DNA of 64,000 nucleotides, taken from the NCBI GenBank assembly GCA_963853835.1, contig OY970825.1:82545942-82609941 (forward strand), written 5' to 3'. The position numbers and the translations under genes were made by a program. The DNA comes from Calendula officinalis (Eukaryota; Streptophyta; Magnoliopsida; Asterales; Asteraceae). The notes under the pieces were generated by a model that saw only the letters and a program-made list of their open reading frames with translations, was not told the origin of the DNA and ran no database searches. This document shows, one piece after another, positions 34,394 through 46,613 of this stretch. Positions within the stretch are counted from its first letter, which is position 1. The number at the start of each line of letters is the position of its first letter.

Positions 34394-35738
34394 GAAGATG
34401 CCTATCATTTTCAATTTTGTTTTGTAACATAAACATTATTAGTATTGAAAATGGACTTTACTTTATGTTCGAACCAACAGGGGTGTAAGCTATAATGAAG
34501 AAATGTGTTTTTACCATTTGATAAATTATAGTGTTTGCTTGATCCATAGACTGAGTCAAATGGTGGCAATTTGTGTTGGGTAGGCGGGTTGATATCACCC
34601 AACAACTAATTGGGTTGGCGGGTTCAGACTCATGTAATCAATCTTTATTATTACCTTATTTGGTAAAAAAGGTGATATATTTTTAAAATTTACCTTATTT
34701 GGTAAAAAAGGTGACTTATTTTCTACGAACTATCTACTTTAATAAAGTGAAATTATTTTTTTATCATTACTTTTAAACATAATTGAAGCTCATGGTTTGA
34801 GGGTTGTTAAACCCCGTTAAAACTATGTAACCTCACCAAATGGATTTTTCCACACCCTGCCGCCAACTATTTCACCATAGCTATAACGGTTAACAAAATC
34901 TCTTTTATTTTATTTTATTTTATTTTATTTTATTTTGTAAATTGTGATTGGTTTGGTATATTTTTTGTGGGTCAAAAAGGATATGGTAATTTTGAGTTGG
35001 ATTTTAAAACCATGTTAAAGGGGCAAAAAGCCTTTAACATGGCTTTAACAAGGATCTCATACCTTGTGCTCTTAATATCACTTTATCCAAAATGAGTAAG
35101 ACTCATTCTCTATTAACTATCTACTTTAATCTATCTTAACAAACCTTTTAATTTTTTGCACCTGTTTATAAAAATAAAAATAAAAAGCCTCAAAAACTAT
35201 GAAACTTCAAATGTATCACTTGTTTTGATACAGAGGTAGTATATAGAATACATTTGTGACCCTTGCATTATTAATACAATGCCCTAACAAATTAAGCTGC
35301 TAGACTATATGTTTATCACTTGATTATAATAATCTTTATTAATCGCTTAAACTTTAATATTTGAAATTATCACCATCACTACCAATTGGTCGTCACAAAC
35401 TATAATTATAGGGTATGCAGCATTGTACCCTTAAAGTTTATCTTAATGGATCAATAGAGGTCATAAACACATTTGTACTGCTATGTTGCAACATCATTTT
35501 GCAAGAACTCAGAATTACTTTCAACAAAATAAAGTCTAAAAGCAACTTAACAACACTCTACTTTGAGTTCATAACATCATTTCCAACCTATTCGAGTGTT
35601 TATTTCCAATACAGAAAAAATAACTTAGTATCAATCTAATGTTCACCAAACAACAAAACAAAAAACATGCAGCAAAACATAGTAAAACTCAATGATAAAA
35701 CCATATCATCATACCATTGCAGCACACCTTCAAATTGC

Positions 35739-37304
35739 TTAATAAGCCCTTCTTTGTGCTTTCTTCGGCTTCTTCACAAAACTCAACCGAATCTTCTTCA
35801 GCCTCCTTCTCTTTCTCGCCATTTTCTCAGGCAAAGTTTCCCGCTTTTTCTCCTTCACAACCACAGATTTCTTCACAAATCTTGGATCCAATTTATAAGC
35901 TTTAACTTCAACCGGTAATCCCTTATTTTCAGCTTCTTTAAAAAGAACATTCGCCTTTTCAACACGCCCATAACCACACAATTTCCCCATTAAAAGATCA
36001 TAAGTCTTGATTCCCGGTTGACACCCGTCTTTTTTCATTTTTGCAAAAACAGTTAAAGCGTGATCGATTCTTTCAATTCCACATAAAATCTTGAGAAATT
36101 CATAGTATGCTTTCGTATCAAGTTTATCCCCAAATCCACTTGATTTCATCCGATCAATCATTTCATCTCCTTCACCGATTCTTGCAGCTTGATACAAACT
36201 TTTTATTAAAACAAGAAATGTTTCTTCATTCGGTTGACAACCCCATTCCCCAATTCGATCAAACAAGTTCATAGCATCTTCGGTCTTACGGATCTTGCAT
36301 AAATTAGTAATCAAAACATTAAAAGTTTCCACATTTCTTGGAACTCCTGCAACATCCATATCAATCAGTACTTTTTCGGCTTCAGACTGAAGCCGAAACG
36401 GATCTTTTTTCCTACAAAGTTTACAAACACAATCAAGAATCGCGTTATAAGCAACGGGACCGATTTCAAACCCGCCTCGATACATTTCTTGTGATAATCT
36501 TCTAGCTTCATCAAGTTTCACATCAATACACCAACCTTTGATCAATGTATCACATATAAATTCATCAGGAAAAAACTCATTAGCAACATTAGTAACCATT
36601 TTTTCAGCATAACTAGCATAACCATGATCACATAATTTTGCAACAATAAATTTCAAAGATTCCAAATTTCTCACAAACCCATAATCAATTCCCATTTTTT
36701 CGAAAAAAGAAACCACCTGTGTTGGTCTACCAGCTCTAACCAACCGATCGACTGCCGATTCGAATGTTTTAGCACCTGAAATCGATTTATTGGCCGTAAG
36801 GAGTTCATGGGTCGCCTTGAAATCTTTACGCCGGCCAAAATAATCGATGAAATATGATAAAGATTCGTCAGTGAGCTTAAAATCGGATCTTGTGGTGACC
36901 CATTTGAAGAAATCGAGCGATGTTCGTCCGGATTCCGGTGAGAGATTGAGAGTGGTTAGAATGATGTCTGATGTTAGGGTGATGTGAGAGAAACTTAGAT
37001 CAAGGCGTTGAGGGAGAGGGGTAGTTTGGTCATTTGGGTCTTTGAGGAGTTCGTATGAGAGTGATTCGGAAACGTGTTGTGAATCTTGAATTGGGGTTTC
37101 GAGTTGTGTTTGTGAAGAGAAGAATTTGGAGGATGGAATAGTGTAGGGTTTAAGGAGTGAGGGTTTTTGGGGGTGGAGAAAATGGTTGTGGTCGTGGTGG
37201 TGATGGATTGATTGCGGCGGAGGTAGCGGTGGTGATGAGAAGTAACGACGGCGGAGTAGGATCCGAAGGTGAGCCGCCATTAACGGCGGAGATGGTTTGG
37301 TCAT
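35739..37304 (-). CDS. PNM1: PNM1-like PPR protein, copy 3, with native upstream sequence and Gly262Val
   Basis: A 521-codon frame with the same targeting region, PPR tract and basic tail as copy 2. It differs by Ile2Thr, Leu30Pro, Pro51Leu and Gly262Val; the last arises from A instead of C at 36520. Gly262 sits in the turn between the two helices of a PPR motif (WCIDGKLDEARRL), a position that is usually glycine in this family. It is the only copy in the window with no transposon immediately upstream, so it alone keeps the native 5' flank. Whether the valine form is functional cannot be judged from sequence. Confidence 0.85.
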   Translation of the reverse strand: MTKPSPPLMAAHLRILLRRRYFSSPPLPPPQSIHHHHDHNHFLHPQKPSLLKPYTIPSSKFFSSQTQLETPIQDSQHVSESLSYELLKDPNDQTTPLPQRLDLSFSHITLTSDIILTTLNLSPESGRTSLDFFKWVTTRSDFKLTDESLSYFIDYFGRRKDFKATHELLTANKSISGAKTFESAVDRLVRAGRPTQVVSFFEKMGIDYGFVRNLESLKFIVAKLCDHGYASYAEKMVTNVANEFFPDEFICDTLIKGWCIDVKLDEARRLSQEMYRGGFEIGPVAYNAILDCVCKLCRKKDPFRLQSEAEKVLIDMDVAGVPRNVETFNVLITNLCKIRKTEDAMNLFDRIGEWGCQPNEETFLVLIKSLYQAARIGEGDEMIDRMKSSGFGDKLDTKAYYEFLKILCGIERIDHALTVFAKMKKDGCQPGIKTYDLLMGKLCGYGRVEKANVLFKEAENKGLPVEVKAYKLDPRFVKKSVVVKEKKRETLPEKMARKRRRLKKIRLSFVKKPKKAQRRAY

Positions 37305-37355
37305 CTTTGTTTCTCAGAGCAGACGAAGTGTATGTAATTCAGGATTTCTGAAGAT
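37305..37355. other. Unoccupied insertion sites for hAT-1 and Harbinger upstream of PNM1 copy 3
   Basis: The sequence runs from the PNM1 start through AGCAGACGAAGTGTATG to a single ATTTCTGA and on into the common flank. It lacks both elements seen in the other units. The site where other copies have CTAAG reads CGAAG here. The downstream flank also holds extra bases absent elsewhere, for example near 37420-37445 and 37500-37560, so this is a separate allele rather than a precise excision. Confidence 0.8.
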
Positions 37356-38258
37356 CGTCCCTCAAAACCTAAAATGACATTACCCGGAATATTTTAACCG
37401 GCCCGATTTTGGAAAACGGATCCTGATTGCTGATACCCAAAGTCCCAAATCGTAATTTAGGGGAGGTTTGTGTAAGTTTAATTATTTAGAAAATTACAGA
37501 AATGTCCCCTGTGACTTGCTTTAAACTACAAAAATGTCCCTGTGACTTGCTATAAACTACAAAAATGATCTATATCTTTAAAAAAATTATACAAATGGTC
37601 TCTGATATTTGTAGTTTTTGGTTGTTCTGAATGGACGAATATAAGAACTCTCTATTTAGCAATGAGCAAGTATTTTAGTGACCGAGAGAATACGATCGAC
37701 ACTTGTTTTGAAAGATTGAGGCTTCAGTGTTGGTAAACCACATTCACTTCGGTTGTTGAAGAGGGTATTTGATAGAGACCTATTTAAGATGTTCAATCTC
37801 CCAAGAATTTAGACTAAAAAATTAAAGACAATTTAACAAACTTTTTCTTCTCTAATTCATTAATCAAAATACAATTACAATTTACAAGGCATCTAAAATA
37901 ACTAAATATCCTACCCACTAACCATGATCTAAATCATGGGAACAAAAACATGCATTAAATGTAAAACTACCCACTAAATGATAAAACTACTTTTTAACTA
38001 GCCAAATAAAAAGGAAACTAAATTAAGTAAAACAAAACATTAATTCTTTAAAGTTAGGGACGTAGATGCAATTAACATATTTAGATATGCTTATGCACGT
38101 ATCAGTATTTATACCCGAAGGTTGACCGGATAATATCGTATTAGGCAACGTGTCAACTTCTGATTCTTCTAACAACTATAATACTGCACATATCATAAAA
38201 CATACACCCAACATTTTCCTCCTCTTTAGGAACAGTACCCAAAATATGTATTTTTGTG

Positions 38259-39036
38259 TAGGGATGGAATCGGGTCCAGAACCGACCCGGATGGACCCGT
38301 ACCCAAAATACCCGAGACCCGATTTAGGAGGATTAGTAGACCCGAGAACTGAACCGTTTTACAGAATACGGTTCCGGTTCGGTTCCGGGTTCGGTTCGGG
38401 TAAATCGGGTATAGAGCCGATTGGAACCGAAATAGTAACTGGAGGCGTTTTTTGGTGTTTGTATCATACTCCCTCCGTCCCTTAATAAAGTTCTCATTTA
38501 TGTTTTTAGGAGATAGTTAGTGGTGGGTCCTTGGTAATAAATTTGATTAAAATATAGGGGTTTTTTGGAGAGAGAAAGTGTTTTTAGGAGATAGTTAGTG
38601 GTGGGGTATATGGTAATAATATTATTTTATTGAGTGGGTCCCTCTAATTTAAGAAATGGGAACTTTATTTTGGGACAAACATATTAGGGCAAATGGGAAC
38701 TTTTTTAAGGGACGGAGGGAGTATTTTTTAGTTTATACATGTAATTTTATAATGATTTACAAATAACAATTATTTAATTAATATAAATCAAACACTATTA
38801 GTAGTATTATACCACAACAAATTCCATATACATAGTTAATTAATTTCGGTTCCGGGTCTTAGACCCGATTTGTTCCATACCCGATGTACCCGGGCCCGAT
38901 TACATGTACCCGAAATACCTGATGCCCGATTTTTTCTTAAAAATATTGGACCCGATACCCGAACCGAATTTTAGTAATCCGTATCCGGTTCCGTACGGGT
39001 ACGGTTTCGGGTTTTCAGTTCTATATCCCATCCCTA
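38259..39036. mobile_element. hAT-2 element with nested Stowaway, unit 4
   Basis: Same element as at 14292-15080, shortened only by an 11-bp loss inside the Stowaway. Confidence 0.85.
38469..38721. mobile_element. Stowaway-like MITE with 11-bp internal deletion, unit 4
   Basis: 253 bp; it lacks 11 bp (CTCCTGGGCAC) near 38500 that are present in all other copies. Ends and TA flanks are intact. Confidence 0.9.
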
Positions 39037-40769
39037 CTTTTGTGTGCAAGGTAAGTCAGTATAATATGCATACATTAAATATCATTCAAGATTCTCAACC
39101 ATAAAAGATATATTTATATCTTTTATTCAAGCAAATAAATTATTATTTGTGGGAAACCATTACACATAAGATATTACCACAAATCTTTGCATAGTACTTC
39201 ACAACTCCTAAAAAAACATTTTAATAGTCTGCTAGTAGATGATCAACAACACAACAACGAACCTACTCGACACTCAGCTCTTTCTTCAACTTTATCTTCG
39301 ATTATGTTGACTGTTCTTCTTATCTTTTGATCAATGAGAGCACACTAATCTAAATATATGTGCACAACTATACATGTGTCACACAACCTATATTTAAAAA
39401 AATTAAGTCTATACACAACGATTAACTTAACTTGGGTATAACTATACATTTATACTAATTAAGTGTTCATATTAAAACTGTATACAATATGACTAATAGT
39501 TTTGCTCAGTCCCTCCGTCCAGCAGCCAACTAATTTCCACGTTTAGTCTGTACCTCATATGCATTGCACATTAGCATATCTTTATCATCTTTCCTCTCCT
39601 TTTTGAACATGTTTTAAAATTAAGATTTCTACTAAAATTATGTTATTATATTGAACATGTTTTAAAAATCAAATACACAATATTCTTTAAATCAACTTGA
39701 TTTTTGGATTAAATTATTTTGTGTATTTTAAGAATTAACAAAGCCAATATGTATTCTCATCTTTGAGTTTATATCAATTACGACCTAATTTTTGCACTTT
39801 AGTGTGAGATTACATAAAAAGAATATTAACGTTTTACTTGGTTATGTTTCGTTTTAATCATTTTACTTCAATATAAGTGCATTTTAGTCATTACAGTTAT
39901 AGAGAAAAGGAGTGATGGGTCAAACAAGGTCTATAGCGATAGTAATTTATGAAATTTTTATTTTTATTTTGCCTTTAAAAAAGAGAAAATTTGTTTTATA
40001 TCATTCTAAAATCCTAAATTATTTACATGTTTCCCAAAATTATAAATTATCTCTATGTCCTTCTAATTTTTTTAATCATCTTCATATCCATCTAAACTTT
40101 TAAAACTCTTATTTATTTCTAAAAACCTATTTTTATATTTATTAAATCAATATAATATCAATATTCGTCATGTAAGTATGCAATATATATGTTGATCATG
40201 TATTAGAAATTATGCAATATATTTGTTGATCATGTATTAAAAGAAAGATATAAAAATAATTTTTGAATTTTAAAAAGACATAAAATAAATATTCTTTCAA
40301 AAAATATATTATGTGAATTCAACAATATGTGAAAATTACCATAATGTCCTAACAACGGAAAGCGCTTTCATTTTCTCGACTACAAAAATTAGGCTGCCTA
40401 ATTTTTGTGTGCAAATCAACAATTATCATAATTCATAAGATGCATATCAACCAACAAATTATTGACTAATAGGATACATACACTTGCAAAAACAAGTGCA
40501 AGTTATGCAATGCTTTTAAGCCTAACTATTATCAATACATCGAAATAAAAAATATAGAGCAGATTGCAATAATCGTTCTTGTAGTTTGGCTAAATCACAT
40601 GTGTAGTCTGCATGATGTCGAAAGTGTAGGAAACGCTTGGTCATTTCCCTAATTCCCTTTGACGGAATTAGTAGATATTGTTAGTTGGTGCATGTGATAC
40701 CCACTTGCGAGTTTTTTCCCCAATCTCACTAAACTACAAGGGCGATTTCTGCAATATTATAAATTGGTT

Positions 40770-40785
40770 TATCTAAGTAATTATT
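40770..40785. other. Junction of a 4.64-kb deletion that removes CstF50, unit 4
   Basis: Left of about 40777 the sequence matches 30110 (unit 3 upstream spacer). Right of it, it matches about 34750 (beyond the CstF50 stop). The SINE/hAT-like repeats, promoter and all CstF50 exons are missing. Both parent sites contain AAGT-like microhomology. Confidence 0.9.
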
Positions 40786-41766
40786 TTTTTATCATTACTT
40801 TTAAACATAATTGAAGCTCATGGTTTGAGGGTTGTTAAACCCCGTTAAAACTATGTAACCTCACCAAATGGATTTTCCCACACCCTGCCGCCAACTATTT
40901 CACCATAGCTATAACGGTTAACAAAATCTCTTTTATTTTATTTTATTTTATTTTATTTTATTTTGTAAATTGTGATTGGTTTGGTATATTTTTTGTGGGT
41001 CAAAAAGGATATGGTAATTTTGAGTTGGATTTTAAAACCATGTTAAAGGGGCAAAAAGCCTTTAACATGGCTTTAACAAGGATCTCATACCTTGTGCTCT
41101 TAATATCACTTTATCCAAAATGAGTAAGACTCATTCTCTATTAACTATCTACTTTAATCTATCTTAACAAACCTTTTAATTTTTTGCACCTGTTTATAAA
41201 AATAAAAATAAAAAGCCTCAAAAACTATGAAACTTCAAATGTATCACTTGTTTTGATACAGAGGTAGTATATAGAATACATTTGTGACCCTTGCATTATT
41301 AATACAATGCCCTAACAAATTAAGCTGCTAGACTATATGTTTATCACTTGATTATAATAATCTTTATTAATCGCTTAAACTTTAATATTTGAAATTATCA
41401 CCATCACTACCAATTGGTCGTCACAAACTATAATTATAGGGTATGCAGCATTGTACCCTTAAAGTTTATCTTAATGGATCAATAGAGGTCATAAACACAT
41501 TTGTACTGCTATGTTGCAACATCATTTTGCAAGAACTCAGAATTACTTTTAACAAAATAAAGTCTAAAAGCAACTTAACAACACTCTACTTTGAGTTCAT
41601 AACATCATTTCCAACCTATTCGAGTGTTTATTTCCAATACAGAAAAAATAACTTAGTATCAATCTAATGTTCACCAAACAACAAAACAAAAAACATGCAG
41701 CAAAACATAGTAAAACTCAATGATAAAACCATATCATCATACCATTGCAGCACACCTTCAAATTGC

Positions 41767-43332
41767 TTAATAAGCCCTTCTTTGTGCTTTCTTCGGCTTC
41801 TTCACAAAACTCAACCGAATCTTCTTCAGCCTCCTTCTCTTTCTCGCCATTTTCTCAGGCAAAGTTTCCCGCTTTTTCTCCTTCACAACCACAGATTTCT
41901 TCACAAATCTTGGATCCAATTTATAAGCTTTAACTTCAACCGGTAATCCCTTATTTTCAGCTTCTTTAAAAAGAACATTCGCCTTTTCAACACGCCCATA
42001 ACCACACAATTTCCCCATTAAAAGATCATAAGTCTTGATTCCCGGTTGACACCCGTCTTTTTTCATTTTTGCAAAAACAGTTAAAGCGTGATCGATTCTT
42101 TCAATTCCACATAAAATCTTGAGAAATTCATAGTATGCTTTCGTATCAAGTTTATCCCCAAATCCACTTGATTTCATCCGATCAATCATTTCATCTCCTT
42201 CACCGATTCTTGCAGCTTGATACAAACTTTTTATTAAAACAAGAAATGTTTCTTCATTCGGTTGACAACCCCATTCCCCAATTCGATCAAACAAGTTCAT
42301 AGCATCTTCGGTCTTACGGATCTTGCATAAATTAGTAATCAAAACATTAAAAGTTTCCACATTTCTTGGAACTCCTGCAACATCCATATCAATCAGTACT
42401 TTTTCGGCTTCAGACTGAAGCCGAAACGGATCTTTTTTCCTACAAAGTTTACAAACACAATCAAGAATCGCGTTATAAGCAACGGGACCGATTTCAAACC
42501 CGCCTCGATACATTTCTTGTGATAATCTTCTAGCTTCATCAAGTTTCCCATCAATACACCAACCTTTGATCAATGTATCACATATAAATTCATCAGGAAA
42601 AAACTCATTAGCAACATTAGTAACCATTTTTTCAGCATAACTAGCATAACCATGATCACATAATTTTGCAACAATAAATTTCAAAGATTCCAAATTTCTC
42701 ACAAACCCATAATCAATTCCCATTTTTTCGAAAAAAGAAACCACCTGTGTTGGTCTACCAGCTCTAACCAACCGATCGACTGCCGATTCGAATGTTTTAG
42801 CACCTGAAATCGATTTATTGGCCGTAAGGAGTTCATGGGTCGCCTTGAAATCTTTACGCCGGCCAAAATAATCGATGAAATATGATAAAGATTCGTCAGT
42901 GAGCTTAAAATCGGATCTTGTGGTGACCCATTTGAAGAAATCGAGCGATGTTCGTCCGGATTCCGGTGAGAGATTGAGAGTGGTTAGAATGATGTCTGAT
43001 GTTAGGGTGATGTGAGAGAAACTTAGATCAAGGCGTTGAGGGAGAGGGGTAGTTTGGTCATTTGGGTCTTTGAGGAGTTCGTATGAGAGTGATTCGGAAA
43101 CGTGTTGTGAATCTTGAATTGGGGTTTCGAGTTGTGTTTGTGAAGAGAAGAATTTGGAGGATGGAATAGTGTAGGGTTTAGGGAGTGAGGGTTTTTGGGG
43201 GTGGAGAAAATGGTTGTGGTCGTGGTGGTGATGGATTGATTGCAGCGGAGGTAGCGGTGGTGATGAGAAGTAACGACGGCGGAGTAGGATCCGAAGGTGA
43301 GCCGCCATTAACGGCGGAGATGGTTTGATCAT
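41767..43332 (-). CDS. PNM1: PNM1-like PPR protein, copy 4
   Basis: A 521-codon frame whose protein is identical to copy 2 (Ile2, Leu30, Pro51, Gly262): presequence-like N-terminus, P-type PPR tract and basic C-terminus. Its unit has no CstF50 gene. A Harbinger element begins at 43356, 23 bp beyond the start codon, so a normal promoter is not contiguous with the gene. Confidence 0.85.
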   Translation of the reverse strand: MIKPSPPLMAAHLRILLRRRYFSSPPLPPLQSIHHHHDHNHFLHPQKPSLPKPYTIPSSKFFSSQTQLETPIQDSQHVSESLSYELLKDPNDQTTPLPQRLDLSFSHITLTSDIILTTLNLSPESGRTSLDFFKWVTTRSDFKLTDESLSYFIDYFGRRKDFKATHELLTANKSISGAKTFESAVDRLVRAGRPTQVVSFFEKMGIDYGFVRNLESLKFIVAKLCDHGYASYAEKMVTNVANEFFPDEFICDTLIKGWCIDGKLDEARRLSQEMYRGGFEIGPVAYNAILDCVCKLCRKKDPFRLQSEAEKVLIDMDVAGVPRNVETFNVLITNLCKIRKTEDAMNLFDRIGEWGCQPNEETFLVLIKSLYQAARIGEGDEMIDRMKSSGFGDKLDTKAYYEFLKILCGIERIDHALTVFAKMKKDGCQPGIKTYDLLMGKLCGYGRVEKANVLFKEAENKGLPVEVKAYKLDPRFVKKSVVVKEKKRETLPEKMARKRRRLKKIRLSFVKKPKKAQRRAY

Positions 43333-43355
43333 CTTTGTTTCTCAGAGCAGGCTAA

Positions 43356-44428
43356 GGTGCTGTTTGTTTTTTCAGAGCAAAAAGATCTGCTGTCTGCGGA
43401 CCACATCTGCCAGCAGCTGCAGCTTCAGAGGCGGACCAAAGGTCTGCAGTCTGCAAGAGAACTGTTGTTTGTTTTTTAACATCTGCGGACGGCTTAAATA
43501 AACTGAAATTTAAATTATTCTTCATCTTATAATATTTAAATAATCCAACAAAGTCTTGAACTAAAAATAGTTTGATTCTAACAATGAAATCCAATATCTA
43601 CATAACCAAATATCTCCACCAATTTGATTCTAACATAAACTATTGGCCATAATCAATTCGTCTTTAATTTAATATACATATACGAGCAGAAACAAAACCA
43701 TGTACGAGCAGAAACAAAGCCAGAAACAAAACCATAATCAATTGAATTTCATTGTTAAATAATAAAAATTGCTTCATAATCAAATTTCTTCAAATTTCTT
43801 CCACCAATTCATTTGAGTAAGAGCAGGTAGTGTATCTCCACCAATTGAACCACCAAAAACAAAATCAAGTAAAACCATTTTGTTAATTGAACCCTAATTT
43901 TGTGAATTTGACGAAACAACAAACAAAACTATTAAATTGAGCCATAACTCATGTTCTAATTGAGAAAACAGAAGATCTACGACCACTAAACATTTAATAA
44001 TAGCATTATTCATTTGGATTTCATTGTTAACGTACCAGAGCAGCGCCGACAATGGGGAGGAGGAACGGCGGCAGCGACGTCGAGGGGGAGGGAGCAACAC
44101 CGGCGAGGGGGAGGAGGAGCGGCGGCGGTGGCAGCGAGGGAGAGGAGGAGCAGGTTGGTGACGTGAGGGTTGGAGACGGGAAGAAAATTTTTAGGGGTAG
44201 GGTTTTTCACGTGGAGAAGGAGGCGTTAAGGGAGCGTGTGTTTTTTTAAAGTTTGGCAGATGGAAAAAGCAATGTTTCAAGTCTGTGGGAAAAGGGCTCT
44301 AGGCAGACATTATTTTGTCTGCGGGCTTCGAAAAAACAAACATCTGCACAACACCTTTTCTGCCCGTGGTCTGCGTGGCGAAGACAAAAGACCTCAGGAA
44401 GATCTTTTTGGAAAAAACAAACAGCACC
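43356..44428. mobile_element. PIF/Harbinger-like element, complete, unit 5
   Basis: 1073 bp, same ends and TAA flanks (43353-43355 and 44429-44431) as the copy at 25112-26184. Confidence 0.88.
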
Positions 44429-44970
44429 TAAGTTGCACAGAAACGGCAGGGAAGAAGACGTACCCGTATCTGAAACGGCGCAGAAACGGAAACGCAGGGG
44501 ATACGTGAAGAAACGTTTCTGATTGGACCGATACGTTTCTTGTGGAGTATCTGGGCCGTTTCTTTGGAGTTTCCATTTATTTTAATTCAAAATGGGCTAA
44601 AATCTAAAGTCTAATGGGCTAAACTCTAATTTCTAAACCACTTAATTCTTACGTATCTTGTTCCTCCACTATTATTTTCTTATTCTGAAATCTTAATTCT
44701 TATTATTATGAACTAAAAGAGTAAATTCAGTATTCACGTTATACTATTATACTATTAATATTAATTACCTTTTGTAGATTTAGTTTTTTTTAGTTTACAC
44801 CTAACATTAATATATATCTATTTTAGAATTTCTTTAACATATATATATTTTAATATTTCATATTTGCCGTATCTATGCCGTATCCGTATCTTGAATTTTT
44901 GAATTTTGCCGTTTCCCGTATCCGTTACGTATCCGTATCCTGGTGCCGTATCCGTATCCGTGCAACTTAG
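44429..44970. mobile_element. hAT-1 element, unit 5
   Basis: Ends GTGCAACTTAG, followed by the right target copy ATTTCTGA. The left target copy is lost at the Harbinger junction. Confidence 0.85.
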
Positions 44971-45824
44971 ATTTCTGAACCTCAAAACCTAAAATGACAT
45001 GACCCGGAATATTTTAACGGGGCCCGATTTTGGAAAACGGATCCCAAATCATAATTTAGGGGAGGTTTGTGTAAGTTTAATTATTTAGTAAATTACAAAA
45101 TGTCCCTGTGACTTGCTATAAACTACATAAATGATCTATATCTTTAAAAAAATTATACAAATGGTCTCTGATATTTGTAGTTTTTGTTGGTTCTGAATGG
45201 ACGAATATAAGAACTCTCTATTTAGCAATGAGCAAGTATTTTAGTGACCGAGAGAATACGATCGACACTTGTTTTGAAAGATTGAGGCTTCAGTGTTGGT
45301 AAACCACATTCACTTCGGTTGTTGAAGAGGGTATTTGATAGAGACCTATTTAAGATGGTCAATCTCCCAAGAATTTAGACTAAAAAATTAAAGACAATTT
45401 AACAAACTTTTTCTTCTCTAATTCATTAATCAAAATACAATTACAATTTACAAGGCATCTAAAATAACTAAATATCCTACCCACTAACCATGATCTAAAT
45501 CATGGGAACAAAAACATGCATTAAATGTAAAACTACCCACTAAATGATAAAACTACTTTTTAACTAGCCAAATTAAAAGGAAACTAAATTAAGTAAAACA
45601 AAACATTAATTCTTTAAAGTTAGGGACGTAGATGCAATTAACATATTTAGATATGCTTATGCACATATCAGTATTTATATCCGAAGGTTGAGCGGATAAT
45701 ATCGTATTAGGCAACGTGTCAACTTCTGATTCTTCTAACAACTATAATACTGCACATATCATAAAACATACACCCAACATTTTCCTCCTCTTTAGGAACA
45801 GTACCCAAAATATGTATTTTTGTG

Positions 45825-46613
45825 TAGGGATGGAATCGGGTCCAGAACCGACCCGGATGGACCCGTACCCAAAATACCCGAGACCCGATTTAGGAGGATT
45901 AGTAGACCCGAGAACTGAACCGTTTTACAGAATACGGTTCCGGTTCGGTTCCGGGTTCGGTTCGGGTAAATCGGGTATAGAGCCGATTGAAACCGAAATA
46001 GTAACTGGAGGCGTTTTTTGGTGTTTGTATCATACTCCCTCCGTCCCTTAATAAAGTTCTCATTTCTCCTGGGCACATGTTTTTAGGAGATAGTTAGTGG
46101 TGGGTCCTTGGTAATAAATTTGATTAAAATATAGGGGTTTTTTGGAGAGAGAAAGTGTTTTTAGGAGATAGTTAGTGGTGGGGTATATGGTAATAATATT
46201 ATTTTATTGAGTGGGTCCCTCTAATTTAAGAAATGGGAACTTTATTTTGGGACAAACATATTAGGGCAAATGGGAACTTTTTTAAGGGACGGAGGGAGTA
46301 TTTTTTAGTTTATACATGTAATTTTATAATGATTTACAAATAACAATTATTTAATTAATATAAATCAAACACTATTAGTAGTATTATACCACAACAAATT
46401 CCATATACATAGTTAATTAATTTCGGTTCCGGGTCTTAGACCCGATTTGTTCCATACCCGATGTACCCGGGCCCGATTACATGTACCCGAAATACCCGAT
46501 GCCCGATTTTTTCTTAAAAATATTGGACCCGATACCCGAACCGAATTTTAGTAATCCGTATCCGGTTCCGTACGGGTACGGTTTCGGGTTTTCAGTTCTA
46601 TATCCCATCCCTA
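45825..46613. mobile_element. hAT-2 element with nested Stowaway, unit 5
   Basis: Same structure as at 27582-28370. Confidence 0.85.
46035..46298. mobile_element. Stowaway-like MITE, unit 5
   Basis: 264 bp, CTCCCTCCGTCCC ends and TA flanks, nested in hAT-2. Confidence 0.92.
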
